DNA of 64,000 bases from Bolinopsis microptera (Eukaryota > Ctenophora > Tentaculata > Lobata > Bolinopsidae): assembly GCF_026151205.1 (NCBI RefSeq), contig NC_087072.1, forward strand, positions 13,182,169 through 13,246,168. Reading direction: 5' to 3'. Shown here piece after piece: positions 22,017 through 32,092 of this stretch. Numbering within the stretch: the stretch's first letter is position 1; each line of letters begins with the position of its first letter. Below the pieces are notes generated by a model. It had not been told where the DNA came from. It saw nothing but the letters and a program-made list of their open reading frames with translations, and did not search any database. The position numbers and the translations under genes are program-made.

Positions 22017-22569
22017 TCTCAGTTATGGTATAAGTGTTTGGGGTGTTGTCCTCAAAGAACGGTCCAATGATAGTCTTTTCATCACACAGAAGCACTGTAT
22101 AAGGATCCTTTTTGGCGACCTTGACTCATATTTAGATAAACAATCAACATGTGCACGTACTAGACCATACGGTATGCAAAAACTAGACCATAAACACTTT
22201 GAAAAGGAGCATACAAAACCCATTTTTAATAGATTAAAAATTCTTACGGCTCAAAACTTGTACAAATATCACTGCATCTTAGAATTCTCTAAGATTATCA
22301 AGTACCACTGCCCATACTCCCTTTATGAGGCTATCAACATTTCAAACCGTGCAACGAGTCTCACGGTTATTCTCCTAAATAAATCAAATACCTTTTTGTT
22401 TAATGCAGCCAAGCTTTGGAACGCTGTTCATAAAAAAATTTTAACTTCAAGCAATTGCCTAGAAACGTCCATTAGCTTGATAAAACTGAGAACCAAAGCA
22501 CTATTAATACAAGCACAGGCAGCTGACTTAAAAGATACTTGGACTTCAAACAATTTCAAATTGCAGTAA
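22017..22569 (+). pseudogene. LINE reverse-transcriptase C-terminal fragment
   Basis: An open frame reads LSYGISVWG, then ITQKHCIRILFG, RTRPYG..., LTAQNLYKYHCILEF and LFNAAKLWNAV before stopping. This order (YGI..WG, QK..IR.IF, LKIL...NLY, AKLWN) is the tail of non-LTR retrotransposon reverse transcriptases of the CR1/L2/Rex type. The polymerase core (YADD box) is absent, so this is a 5'-truncated, dead copy. A GATATTGATT-type microsatellite near 22771-22800, a common 3' end of such elements, lies about 200 bp after the stop. Confidence 0.75.
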
Positions 22570-23751
22570 TCAAATCTAATTGCAGCGGCACACACTTACT
22601 ATTACTATCATGATTGTACTATAGACAGAAAATCTTTCAAATCGATTTTGGGCGCTTTTTAACCATTTGTTGTAATGTTTTTAGATACTAAATATCTAAA
22701 TTTATAAAAAAAAATTTTATCGGAATGAATTAATTGATATTTAATAATTTATTCGGTAGGTTTATCTGGTATTGATATTGATTATATTGATATTGTTATT
22801 ATTGAACGAAGCTAACTCTAGACATAGTTAATACTACTTCTTTTAAGAAAGGGACTTGGAGTATAAACGACCAAGTTTGCATAAATTTCTATCCACCCAA
22901 GAACTCAGGAGGCAAAGGTGGGTGCGTAAACTTTTGGTCTGCACTCTCCGATCCTGTATCACCCTGGATTCTTCTCGACGTATCTTTGTAAAAGGTATAT
23001 ACCTTCTAGTCAATCTCTTGCTACTCCAAGTCCCCTAAGATATCTGATCTAAAGTTCGTGCTAGTTATATATATATGAAATATATTTTTGTCTGCTTTAA
23101 TTGATACTAAATAAAATTGTTGTTTTTCTTGAAATTGTTGTTTTTCTTTTTCTTGTCCCATTCGTAAATATCTAAGCTTTTGTTGATCTGAAACTCATTG
23201 TCTGGAACTGTTGTTATCAAATTCTGGAACTGTTGTAAGCTTTGTCTGGATCCAGCAGGAGAAGGGGGAAGAAGGAACTCTGTAGCAGGACAAGAAGGCG
23301 CAGTCTTCTTTCTTCACGACCAGTTGGCCGCACAAACAATCAGATCACATTCAAAATTACATCATATCTCTCATTGCCAGTAATAAATAATTTAAGTTTC
23401 ACAGTTAACTCCATCCAGTAATTATTATGACAGTAGTTCAAAATACAAACCAATAGAGCAATGGTCTTTCAACGTTATCTATCTTTGCATCCTGAAGTGG
23501 GTTAGGTGAAAATTCGTCGACCGCACGTAATCGTAGATTCAGAGTGTAAACAAAATTTGTGAAAATGGGGATCGTACAGTTATTTTTCAAATCTGACAGT
23601 TGAGAAGTCAAGAAACGTTCTTTTATCAGGCTAAACGAAATATATCAAACTCGAAAAGCTGACATTTGCAAATTTATCGAATGAAAAACATTATTCATCT
23701 TTAGGTGTATATTTTCATGATATCTAGGATGCAACTTGGAATACTATATAT
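22570..23751. other. Repeat-rich non-coding DNA
   Basis: Contains the probable LINE 3' end with the ATTGATATTG microsatellite (22771-22806) and AT-rich sequence. No other gene or repeat could be supported. Confidence 0.4.
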
Positions 23752-24646
23752 TATATACCTTACTCGGGATTATTATAACCGGGATAAAGTGGTGGGTTTT
23801 GGAAGATTCCGCCATATTTTTCCCGGTCAAAAATTTTACCAGTCATAAAAAAACCCGCCGACTCAGATTATGGGGTTCCAAGGGGGTGGTGATCATCATA
23901 TTTTACCTGAAGTCTCATATGTGCTAGAGAAGACTTTTGAAGCAGTGGATGGAGGGCTGTAACTTTATTGGCGGTTGCTACCATAATTTCGTTATAAAAA
24001 TCACAATTTGGTTATAGAAATCAGATTTCAGGGTGGACCGTGATTCTCACTTTTCTTGCCCATGAAGTGAGTAAACTGTGCCACTATTTCATGGTCCACG
24101 GTGGATTGATTACTGGAGCAGTTGAAGATGCAAAGCCAAGACGTTCCCCAATACCAAGCGGTGGGCAGGAAATTAAGCTCCGGCTGACCTTCAGAGCAGT
24201 AGCCCCATTAGCGGACAAAATGAAAGTCTTGTTAAGACAACAATACAACTTCGAATTTGACGGTCAGCAGCAGGGGGATATAAATAATGATAATGGAGGG
24301 GAGTGGGGACATTAGCGATAATGAGAATGAGAATACGCTTTAATGAAGATTTGACTTATTATTGCTATATATTTATTTTCCTTTAAATACTAGACGTGTC
24401 TTTTTTTCTATTTCTGAGTAATATCAGTAACTGTAAATTGAAATAACTTCTTTAACAAGTAACAAAAACAGAAATTTCGGTTGAAAATTTGTTGACCTCT
24501 GAAAAAAAACTTGAAAGGTCGGCCACCGGTAAATACATGACCGGGATAATTTGGCGGGTTTTGGGAAATTCCGCCATATTTTTCCCGGTTATTAATTTTC
24601 CCAGTCATAAATTAACCCGCTATAATATTCCCGAGTAAGGTATATA
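23752..24646. mobile_element. 0.9 kb element with TATATACCTTACTCGGG ends
   Basis: The outer ends (23752-23769 and 24629-24646) are inverted copies of TATATACCTTACTCGGGA. Inside, an ~80-bp block (CCGGGATAA.TT.GCGGGTTTTGG...TTCCGCCATATTTTTCCCGG) occurs in the same orientation near both ends (about 23780-23860 and 24540-24620), an unusual mix of inverted tips and direct sub-terminal repeats. A TA dinucleotide could be the target duplication. No transposase inside. It lies immediately downstream of the ULP1-like frame. Confidence 0.65.
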
Positions 24647-24680
24647 CTACAATGTCCTGCAATTCAGAAAATTCTAACGC

Positions 24681-25633
24681 CTAAGACTGATGAACGAAAG
24701 ACTTAGACCTGAAATCAAGTTTAAAAGATCTCAATGTTACTTTATTGTGCATTCTAGGAGGCTTAGTGGTAGGAGGGACAAACCTATTCTCTATGAAGCT
24801 TTGCCTTACCTTAGAGCGGATCATTGGGCCTCTTAAGTGCTCGTACTGACGGGGATGATGTCCCTTAGATAATGCCCACAAGAAACCTAAAGCCAAAGGA
24901 CCACAATCATAAGAATTACCCTGCACCTGCGTATCAATATACCTAACTAAAGTAGTGAGAGGTCTTAACTTAAGAATACAGTGAGTGATGGATTTATCTA
25001 AAACAGTACTGTTCTCTAAACTAGCTGAGGTTTTCATGGAATCAAAAATTTCTACAACATGAGGTTCACTTATGAAAGTAAGGGCGTTAGATATACAGAA
25101 CCAATGTAAATTACTAGGATTAATTATCTGGATAAACTTACTGTCAACTGGACTAAAACTACTATAACTATAAGGACTGGATAAGCAAGTGTCTTGAAAT
25201 GAAAATGAGTTGGAACGATGAATTTTACACATGTTGCTATAACTATTAACTATAATATCATCATACCATGTACTAGAACTTTGACAAATATCATATTGCT
25301 CCGAATACATACTAAGTCTTCCTGTGTCGGAGTGAGTGAGCCAGTTACTAGATACTGAAGTTGATTTTGATTCTGCACTAACCTTAATCTTCTTACGCTT
25401 AGCACCAGCTTGTGACGGCTGTGCTCTCTTAAAGCCTGAGGACGGTTCAAAATCAAATATATCAAGTACTGGGCGCTTACTTTTATCAACACTAGGTGCG
25501 GGCTTAGACTGATCAGAAACAGGGGTACTTAACTTAAAGATTACAAGACAGGCTGAACGTGAAAATTCTAGGAATGCATGTTTAGAGAGTAGATTAGACT
25601 TAGTGTTGGAAAACTCATAGCAATTTGTTTATC
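24681..25633 (-). CDS. ULP1/SENP-like C48 cysteine protease, probably transposon-derived
   Basis: The frame is open from a stop near 25635 to 24681; a Met at 25310 is one possible start, and an upstream exon or a frameshift is possible. The C-terminal half shows the Ulp1 catalytic arrangement: HW in NPSNLHWFCIS, D in VEIFDS, Q in TQVQGNS and C in SYDCGPLALGFLWAL, so all four key positions are kept. The upstream part has a basic KR-rich stretch (GAKRKKIK) and SNWLT. Host SENPs remove SUMO; Ulp1-like domains are also common accessory proteins of several large DNA transposons. No host-gene exons flank it and all neighbours are mobile elements, so a transposon origin is favoured. Function unproven. 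Confidence 0.6.
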
Positions 25634-25950
25634 TCGTTGAGATGATTCTAACCATTGTAATGACCAAGATGACCACTTATTTCCCATCAAAAGACCGAAG
25701 CTGAGATATCTTGTATGAAGTGTGTCAATCGATGCTCGTGAGAGTGTAAAAATGGGGTCTGAACTGAAAACACAACAACCCGAAGTCTGAAGACTCTAAA
25801 ACCATGATCATTTAAAATTAAATACACAAGACGAAAGTTTAGCTCTTATCAGAAGCAGAGATATCTTAAAACAAGTGAGATAAAGGGTGTGGTCATACAT
25901 ATAACTTTAGTCTAAGGGTCACGAAATCCTCTCCGAACCTCAGCGTGGTG

Positions 25951-26108
25951 TGGCCTGGTTGGCAGTAACGGGTGGTGTGCTCTCTTGTTGAGTACAAAGG
26001 TTGAGACTTGCCAACTCAAAGTTCCGATGTGGCCTGGTTGGCAGTAACGGGTGGTGTGCTCTCTTGTTGAGTACAAAGGTTGGGACTTGCCAACTCAAAG
26101 TTACCATA
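25951..26108. repeat. 79-bp tandem duplication
   Basis: A 79-bp unit beginning TGGCCTGGTTGGCAGTAACG occurs twice head to tail (from 25951 and from 26030) with one or two differences. It may be part of the 5' region of the LINE fragment that follows. Confidence 0.85.
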
Positions 26109-26279
26109 GGAACCAGGAAGTCGACACTAACAGCTACCAAGCATCAGGAAATTTCTCTTTCAGATATCAGGATACCAGATAGTACACGCACGAATGACGA
26201 CACGTTAGACAAAGATACCTAGCTCTAAGAGCTATTAAATCACCAAGAAATTCTCCTTCGGCTTTTAGGTCCCAACGAA

Positions 26280-27960
26280 GTCACCCACCACAGAGCTACG
26301 GATTCCAATTCGCTCATTCTGACTACAAAGACACACTGATAATTAGTAGTCTTTGCACTCCCTCAAGTAACCACTATTCAGGTCTTTTTCAGTTAAGACA
26401 GGTAATGCATAAGGGCTGACACACGCTAGACACAGGCTCGTGATAAGACAGAGTTAGAGATTTCAAATCTCTCACTCTGACTATGAGGAGTGAGGACACA
26501 CTGATAGCGAGAATCCTTAGCACTTCTCCCTCCAGTGACCATATTCCAGGTCATCTCAGCTAGACAGCTAAGGGCTCATCTTGAGGCCATCACATTTAAC
26601 CTAGGATTAGGGGACCGGGTTAGCTTTGTCAAACTCTTCATTGAAGTGTGACAAAACGCTCTACAATCATCTAATAGCAGCAGAGTTCGACTGACACCAT
26701 TACTGGTTCTAATCAGTTTATACAGCAGAAGTTCTTAACGTTCGAAAACAGTTCATCTTGGACATCCTCCAGAGATGCTCTATCATAGCCTGTCGCATTA
26801 CACGGGGAACCCTTAGATCTACAGTACCCTGGTGGACAGCATAGCTCACTAAAGCATAATCGGACCAGGAACAAACAACAATGCAATGCCTCAGGGATGC
26901 AAATATTAGGACATCAAAATTTTAACGAATGCATTACTCAAACTTTGGATTCAATTTGTTAGCCCAACGTTAGATGGTAACAATACAGGACAGACAATCC
27001 TCCTTTACTTTCATTGAGAAAATAGTACCCACTATTTGCATTAGACATGGCAAGTATCTGGACTAATGATAACTTAGGATCCCCATCAATCATTAATTCC
27101 TCTCAGATTCCCAGGCTGCATTTAAAGCGCCTAACAGCACCAGTTTTAACTCCAGGTTCGTTCAGGGACGTAGCCAGGATTTTTCTTTGGGGGGGGGGGG
27201 CCTGTCGGCGAGCCAACGCGTCCATTCCAGCTGCGCAGCGAGCAAGCTGTGGCGGAGGTCGTGGGCCCAGGGCCCAGCGGGGCGGAGCCACTTGGCGGAG
27301 CCACTTGGCGGGGGCTAGGGTGGCGCAGGCCCCGGAAAATTTTGCAAAATAGATTTTGACATTTCCTACGGTCTAGGGGACACTAGCCCCCCCCCCCCCT
27401 GTCTACGTGCCTGGGTTCGTTCTGAACATCTCAGACCAACTCAATTCAATAGGTATTCACATCGAGTAGAACTTGGATGTTCCAGGGCATGAAGGAGTAA
27501 CGGTAAAGAACTAGCGGACGAATTAGCAAGGGATGATCAATCCAACAACATCCCCATAGGACCAGAACCCTTTCTCCCAATTAGGCCAAACTCAGTGACA
27601 AAGGAAAATCACACTTGAGATGTTCCTTCACAAACATAAATACAGGTATTTTAATTTTTCTGGAACTCACATCAGATGGCTGACATGGCCACTGTCAGGA
27701 TAGATCACAGCCCACTAGTTTAACAACGTCAACTTCGAGACACAAGATTGTGGACACTTTCAGGAGAAGCAGAAACATCCCAGCACCTCCTCTGCAAGGG
27801 CATCCATATCATGACACTCAGAATGAGGATAATTGGAAAACCACTAAGGACTACGGAGGATCTTAACTGTTCTAACCAATCTTTCCCCTTTAGCAAAGTC
27901 ACCCTGAACTCTACTGTGGTGAGTAGAGTGTTACACTTTGTAACGGTGCTTAGCTTTTCT
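26280..27960 (+). pseudogene. Decayed LINE with RNase H domain, split by a hAT-like element
   Basis: Several frames together give the tail of a non-LTR retrotransposon: QAAFKAPNSTSFNSRFV then LNISDQLNSIG (split by an insertion at 27163-27413), VPGHEG, LADELARD and GEAETSQHLLC. In order these match an RNase H domain (Q.ALKAL, WVPGHEG..GNELADELAR) and the C-terminal ETSQHLLC zinc-knuckle-like motif. Stops and frameshifts between the blocks show that it is dead. Two diverged copies of an about 140-bp sequence at about 26310-26590 may be its 5' monomers; that part is weak. Confidence 0.65.
27163..27413. mobile_element. 251-bp hAT-like MITE nested in the LINE
   Basis: The element runs from CAGGGACGTAGCCAGG to the complementary CTACGTGCCTG and is flanked by the 8-bp direct repeat GGTTCGTT (27155-27162 and 27414-27421). 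An 8-bp target duplication and CAGGG...CCTG ends are typical of hAT-type elements. Long G (12) and C (13) runs lie just inside the two ends. No coding content. Confidence 0.85.
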
Positions 27961-28493
27961 TAGTATTATAGCTTTCAGTTCATGTTTCTAGTAAGATAAG
28001 ATCTGGTATTGATACTTCTAATTGCATTTATTCTATAATGAATTGCATTACACATTATATATGCTTTTAGATAGATACCAATCATCGTGATTCCATTGCA
28101 TACATCAGACTAGAGCAATAAACATTAACAACAGTAAATTCAACCATATCTTCAAATTTGTGGAACAGTCGACAATACTGGATAGTATAGGGAAAACCCT
28201 GGATTCTTCCTTTAATAAGTGTATACATATTATTACTATCCAGAACTAACAATATTTGCATTATACTTTCAAACCAATTTCACAGTGTGATCATTTAAAC
28301 TTCATGTTGTGGACGTCAGCTGAATTTGATGCAACCGAAAATGCGACATGAGCATGTAAATTTGATATGAGAAAAAAAAATTGCGCAACAAAAAATTTGG
28401 TTAAATCTCCTTATTGCGATTTCTAACTGCGCGGCGTAGCGCGTACTTTTAAATCCAAATAAAAATTATTTTTGATTAAAATATCAAAAAATA

Positions 28494-28774
28494 AAATTAC
28501 GGCATACAGCAAATCTTGTGTAAAAAAATGTGATAAACAATATGCTGTAAAAAAAATTCGTCAAAAACTTTAAAAACACGATGCCCCGCCCCATTTTTTA
28601 AATGGTCATTTTTGGAACTTTGACGGGCTATAACTTTCGCTAAGAACAGCCATTTGCCCAAAACTTGGTACCAAACGACTCTACTCAATGAGACCTTTCC
28701 AATGATGTATAATATGTTGGGTTTTGAGACATAAAATGTTCACCCGCAAGTTGATGCTCTTAGTACATACACTA
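28494..28774 (-). repeat. Dispersed ~280-bp repeat, copy 2 (inverted)
   Basis: Reverse complement of the block at 20061-20341. The copies are 8.2 kb apart and face each other. The sequence just beyond this copy (GCGG...CTCAGCCTGTCATTC near 28840-28910) also resembles 19315-19380 in direct orientation, so these flanks belong to further dispersed repeats. Confidence 0.75.
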
Positions 28775-29211
28775 TTGTGCTGACTGCTTGGTGCGAGTAT
28801 GAGACCGTAGCTAGCGAAGCAGAGCAACGATTTTGTTTACTGGGCGGCGCTCAGCCTGTCATTCCGCCGAATCTCTATTCGGTTATTATGTTTATGAACA
28901 CGATAGCCTGAGGTCCCCAGGTAACGATCTTGTCTTCGATTCGAAGCAAGAATGCTAGTTTGCGCGGCGATTCGAAGCGGCGAAGTCCTCCAATTTATCA
29001 CCATGCGTTCAATTTGGATTGATGGCTGTAATTGCTCATTCGATCTGTAGTCGAAGAAAACACTCTGAATAAGTTTCAGCATATTAATATTATTATAAAA
29101 CACAATTTATAAACGAACATAACAAATTTACATTCCCAAATGTAAATACAATTCTCCTCCGACATCCGACAAATCAGTATTTAGCACATTTGCGATCCTC
29201 TTCTCCTTATA

Positions 29212-29900
29212 TTAGCTGAGAGTTCGGTCCGCTTTCTCTTCCTTGTCCGATTTGCCTCCTCGAGTGCTTTTTCCTTCGCTTCGTCGATGCTCTTCACTAG
29301 TTTTCTGTATTCTGCATCCTGGAAATGGTGCAACGAGGGCGATATCCTCCCTCGTCAGCAGGAAGAATAAGCACGCAGGATGATTGTAGCAACTAGTTGT
29401 TCGTCCCTGAAGGGTATGATGTGATTCAATTTCATGTGAAGGATCACCTTCCATTTTCCTTTTAGACGTCCGAATAGGGATTCTATTATCATACGAGCTC
29501 TGGACTGACGCCAGTTGAAGCGGCCTTCCCAGGGTTGCAGAAAGATGCCAGGAAATCTGTTCATGAGGTTCTGATGTAGAGTGAAGGCAGGATCTCCAAC
29601 AATGTGGTATCTGTCAGGAATTCTGTCCCTTCTAGTTCTAAGAAGGTTGTTGAATCCACTCATCTCTGAAATTTGAGAGTGAGGGCGAGCCGAGCTCCTT
29701 AGCAGGGTCGATCGTATCTCCAGCTACCGATCTAGAAAAAATGGATGGGTATATTTTTTCCAGGATCTCGGCAAATACTGTCTTTGAGACTCGGTACATT
29801 TCCACAAACTTATCGTTCGGCATATGTTGGCAGTCTTCCTCCCATACCAAAAGATTAAAGTCTTCAGGAACCGCTTCTGACGTCGCTCGTGAATATTTTC
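29212..29900 (-). pseudogene. PIF/Harbinger transposase remnant
   Basis: The N-terminal piece (about 29710-29900) reads NLLVWEEDC..MPNDKFVEMYRVSK..F.EILEKIYPSI, the HARBI1-like start. The C-terminal piece (29355-29663) reads RIPDRYHIVGDPAF and FNWRQSRARMIIESLFGRLKGKW, the end of the DDE_Tnp_4 domain with its last acidic position (E of IIESLFGRLK). The middle section with the first catalytic Asp residues is missing, and the two pieces are in different frames, so this is an internally deleted, frameshifted copy. A further frameshift separates the last ~80 codons (KR-rich tail). Confidence 0.8.
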
Positions 29901-29932
29901 AGTTTCTGGGAAATCCTCTTCCTCTATCCTAG

Positions 29933-30810
29933 AAGAAACTCGGTCATAAGATTTAATAAGGCTTCCCTTGTATTCTGTAGCATGTTTTTATCCTTATGTA
30001 TCTTATCATACTATTATATTGTGTCCAATGGTCTAACTCTAAAAGGTCGCCAAATCTGTAGCAGAAAACACGACATTTTTCCCGTAAGGCCTTCTAGAAG
30101 GTGTTTTAGTGGTGAGTGTACATTTCGCGGTCATTTTTAATGGAATAACAGTAACCAAGATAGTATGTTCGATCAAAGAATGTAAAACAGGTGGTTTACT
30201 GTATACCGAGGCGGTGCTTATCAGTCTCATCGGAATAAGTGATTTTATCATAGGTGTCTACTTGATAGCACTCTAGCTGTCTTCGATAGTTTCATTCACG
30301 GACAAAGTTACTGTAGGAAACTACTACCACGCAGTCCGTTCTCCTAGGAGTTTTTAATATTCCACTAAACTGAAACATCAGGATTTCCAGACGTGACTAT
30401 TAAAGCCTTCGTTATTAAAGTAACATCTCTGTGAGTTTAAAATATTAGCGTTATTCTGTTATTGCCTTTAATTATCTTTCTTGATACGTTACGCTCGCTT
30501 ATTTCCAAAATTATTTAAGCGTCTCCTTGCAACTTCAAACTTACAGATTCAATATCGGAGGGAACATGTTAAAATAATTGATCTGAAGAACGGAGCCTCT
30601 AACAGTTAAAAGTATCATTTTACAATTGGCTAGACACAGTACCAGATGTAAAGGTTTGTTATAATTTCTGTGGTTCACAGCACAACTTTCATTTAGTAGT
30701 CTCCATGCAACATTTAAAGATTTACTATCAACTCAGTTAAGCTATACCTTTAATTCCAATAAAGTAGCAAGTCTAGAAATTTGTAACAACTCCCTGACCT
30801 TCTGTTCAGA
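29933..30810. other. Intergenic upstream of the secreted protein
   Basis: No gene or repeat could be supported. The last ~100 bp lead into the TATA promoter at 30814. Confidence 0.45.
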
Positions 30811-30813
30811 TCG

Positions 30814-30821
30814 TATAAAAG
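30814..30821 (+). promoter_or_regulatory. TATA box
   Basis: TATAAAAG stands 79 bp before the start codon of the secreted-protein gene. A start of transcription near 30843-30850 (CTCATTATTCATTTCC) would give a 5' UTR of about 50 bp containing a repeated TCTCTATCTAAAGA (two copies before the ATG). Confidence 0.75.
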
Positions 30822-30899
30822 CAAGGCAGAGAAAGGCTCATTATTCATTTCCAGTACAATCTCTCTATCTAAAGAAACTCTCCTTCTCTCTATCTAAAG

Positions 30900-31280
30900 A
30901 TGACAATGTGGACTACGGTTATTGCAACCACACTTCTGATCGGTGCAGTGCAGTGTTACGACCAGTACACAAAATGCAACCTGAACTTCTACAACACCTA
31001 CTCCTGCAACTATGAAAACCTGTGTCTGTTTGGGTGTAGTGATAACAAATGCTGGAGTCAGTGTAACGGAATGGGAGCTGTTGCCTGGGATGGACCCAAG
31101 GGGACTTGCAACAACGAGTACGGTGTTATCAACAGTATAGAGTGGTGCATCTCATCAGACGGTCCAGCAGGCGGGTGCTCTAGCGATGCAGACTGTGTGG
31201 CTTATAAGGGAAACAGCTGCAGTGGTGCCTGCTCAGTTGGCTGGAGCAACCCGGACCACAGTAATGCCATCATCAGATAG
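30900..31280 (+). CDS. Small secreted cysteine-rich protein (unknown family)
   Basis: A single exon of 126 residues. Residues 1-19 form a signal peptide (MTMWTTVIATTLLIGAVQC, cleavage near QC|YDQ). The mature part has 12 cysteines, enough for six disulfides, with tight patterns such as CLFGCSDNKCWSQC and CSSDADC...CSGAC, and many Asn and Gly. No membrane anchor or GPI signal is visible. A strong TATA box, short 5' UTR, lack of introns and an AATAAA at 31539-31544 suggest a highly expressed, cell-type-specific secreted product. The family is not recognised, and functions from matrix or mucus protein to venom or immune peptide are all open; none can be claimed. It is the only host-type gene on the plus strand. 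Confidence 0.85.
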   Translation: MTMWTTVIATTLLIGAVQCYDQYTKCNLNFYNTYSCNYENLCLFGCSDNKCWSQCNGMGAVAWDGPKGTCNNEYGVINSIEWCISSDGPAGGCSSDADCVAYKGNSCSGACSVGWSNPDHSNAIIR

Positions 31281-32092
31281 TGTGGTGACGTCATAAGGTA
31301 GTGTGGTGACGTATTGATGGACGGTATGGAACAGAACCCCGGAATTTTTGGACAGTTGCAAATTTTTTGAAAATATTTCATCCTAATTCTAAAAAGTAAT
31401 TCAAAACCATGTGTTTCATTGAATTGTAAGATCGTATTTATTCACAATTAAGTCTTTCACAATTGGTTTCCACTCAAAATTATATAGAAGCTAAACATCC
31501 ATATTTGAATGAAATGCTAAATTGAAAGAAATGTAATGAATAAACCAGCCTACCGGTCTAGTTAACACATTTAAATGACTTAACACCCAGTCTTGTGAGC
31601 AATTCCAAAAGCACATTATTCAAAAATATGCAAATGTGGTGACGTACGATTTCACATTTCAGCTACATAACAAACTAGAGTTACTTATAAACTACATACA
31701 GAACTCAAGGACTTCAAATTAAAATCTTTAAAACTATAACGAAACTACCATTAACTCAACACCTGAAAATTACACATTATCTCAAATTCAATGCCGTTAA
31801 GCACACACAAGACCGCATCACATGTATTTATAAGCTGTGATACGGAAAGTTCTTAAACTGGTTATCATGGTGCAAACCGGATATCATGGTACTACGTCCA
31901 ACAAAAGATATTATCAAATTTCACAGAAATCAGATATTCGAAAATAAAATCATTAAAATTCTAAATACACATTATATTACATAGCCCAGAATCACAAATA
32001 TCATAACGTTTATCTCGAAGCTCAGTATATGAAAAAGGTTTCCAGCAGTTTCCACTAGTTTAAATGAGAGGATGACTAGATGTTGAGGGATA
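31281..32092. other. Intergenic, 3' ends of two convergent genes
   Basis: Contains the 3' UTR of the secreted-protein gene (AATAAA at 31539-31544) and of the convergent KLHL gene. TAGTGTGGTGACGT is repeated twice directly after the stop at 31280. No other gene recognised. Confidence 0.5.

Noticed and set aside
20147-28688. Two similar 63-residue proteins (VIWYQVLGKW...)
   Set aside because: They are the same repeat in opposite orientations; differences between copies include changes without any codon pattern, and there is no family match.
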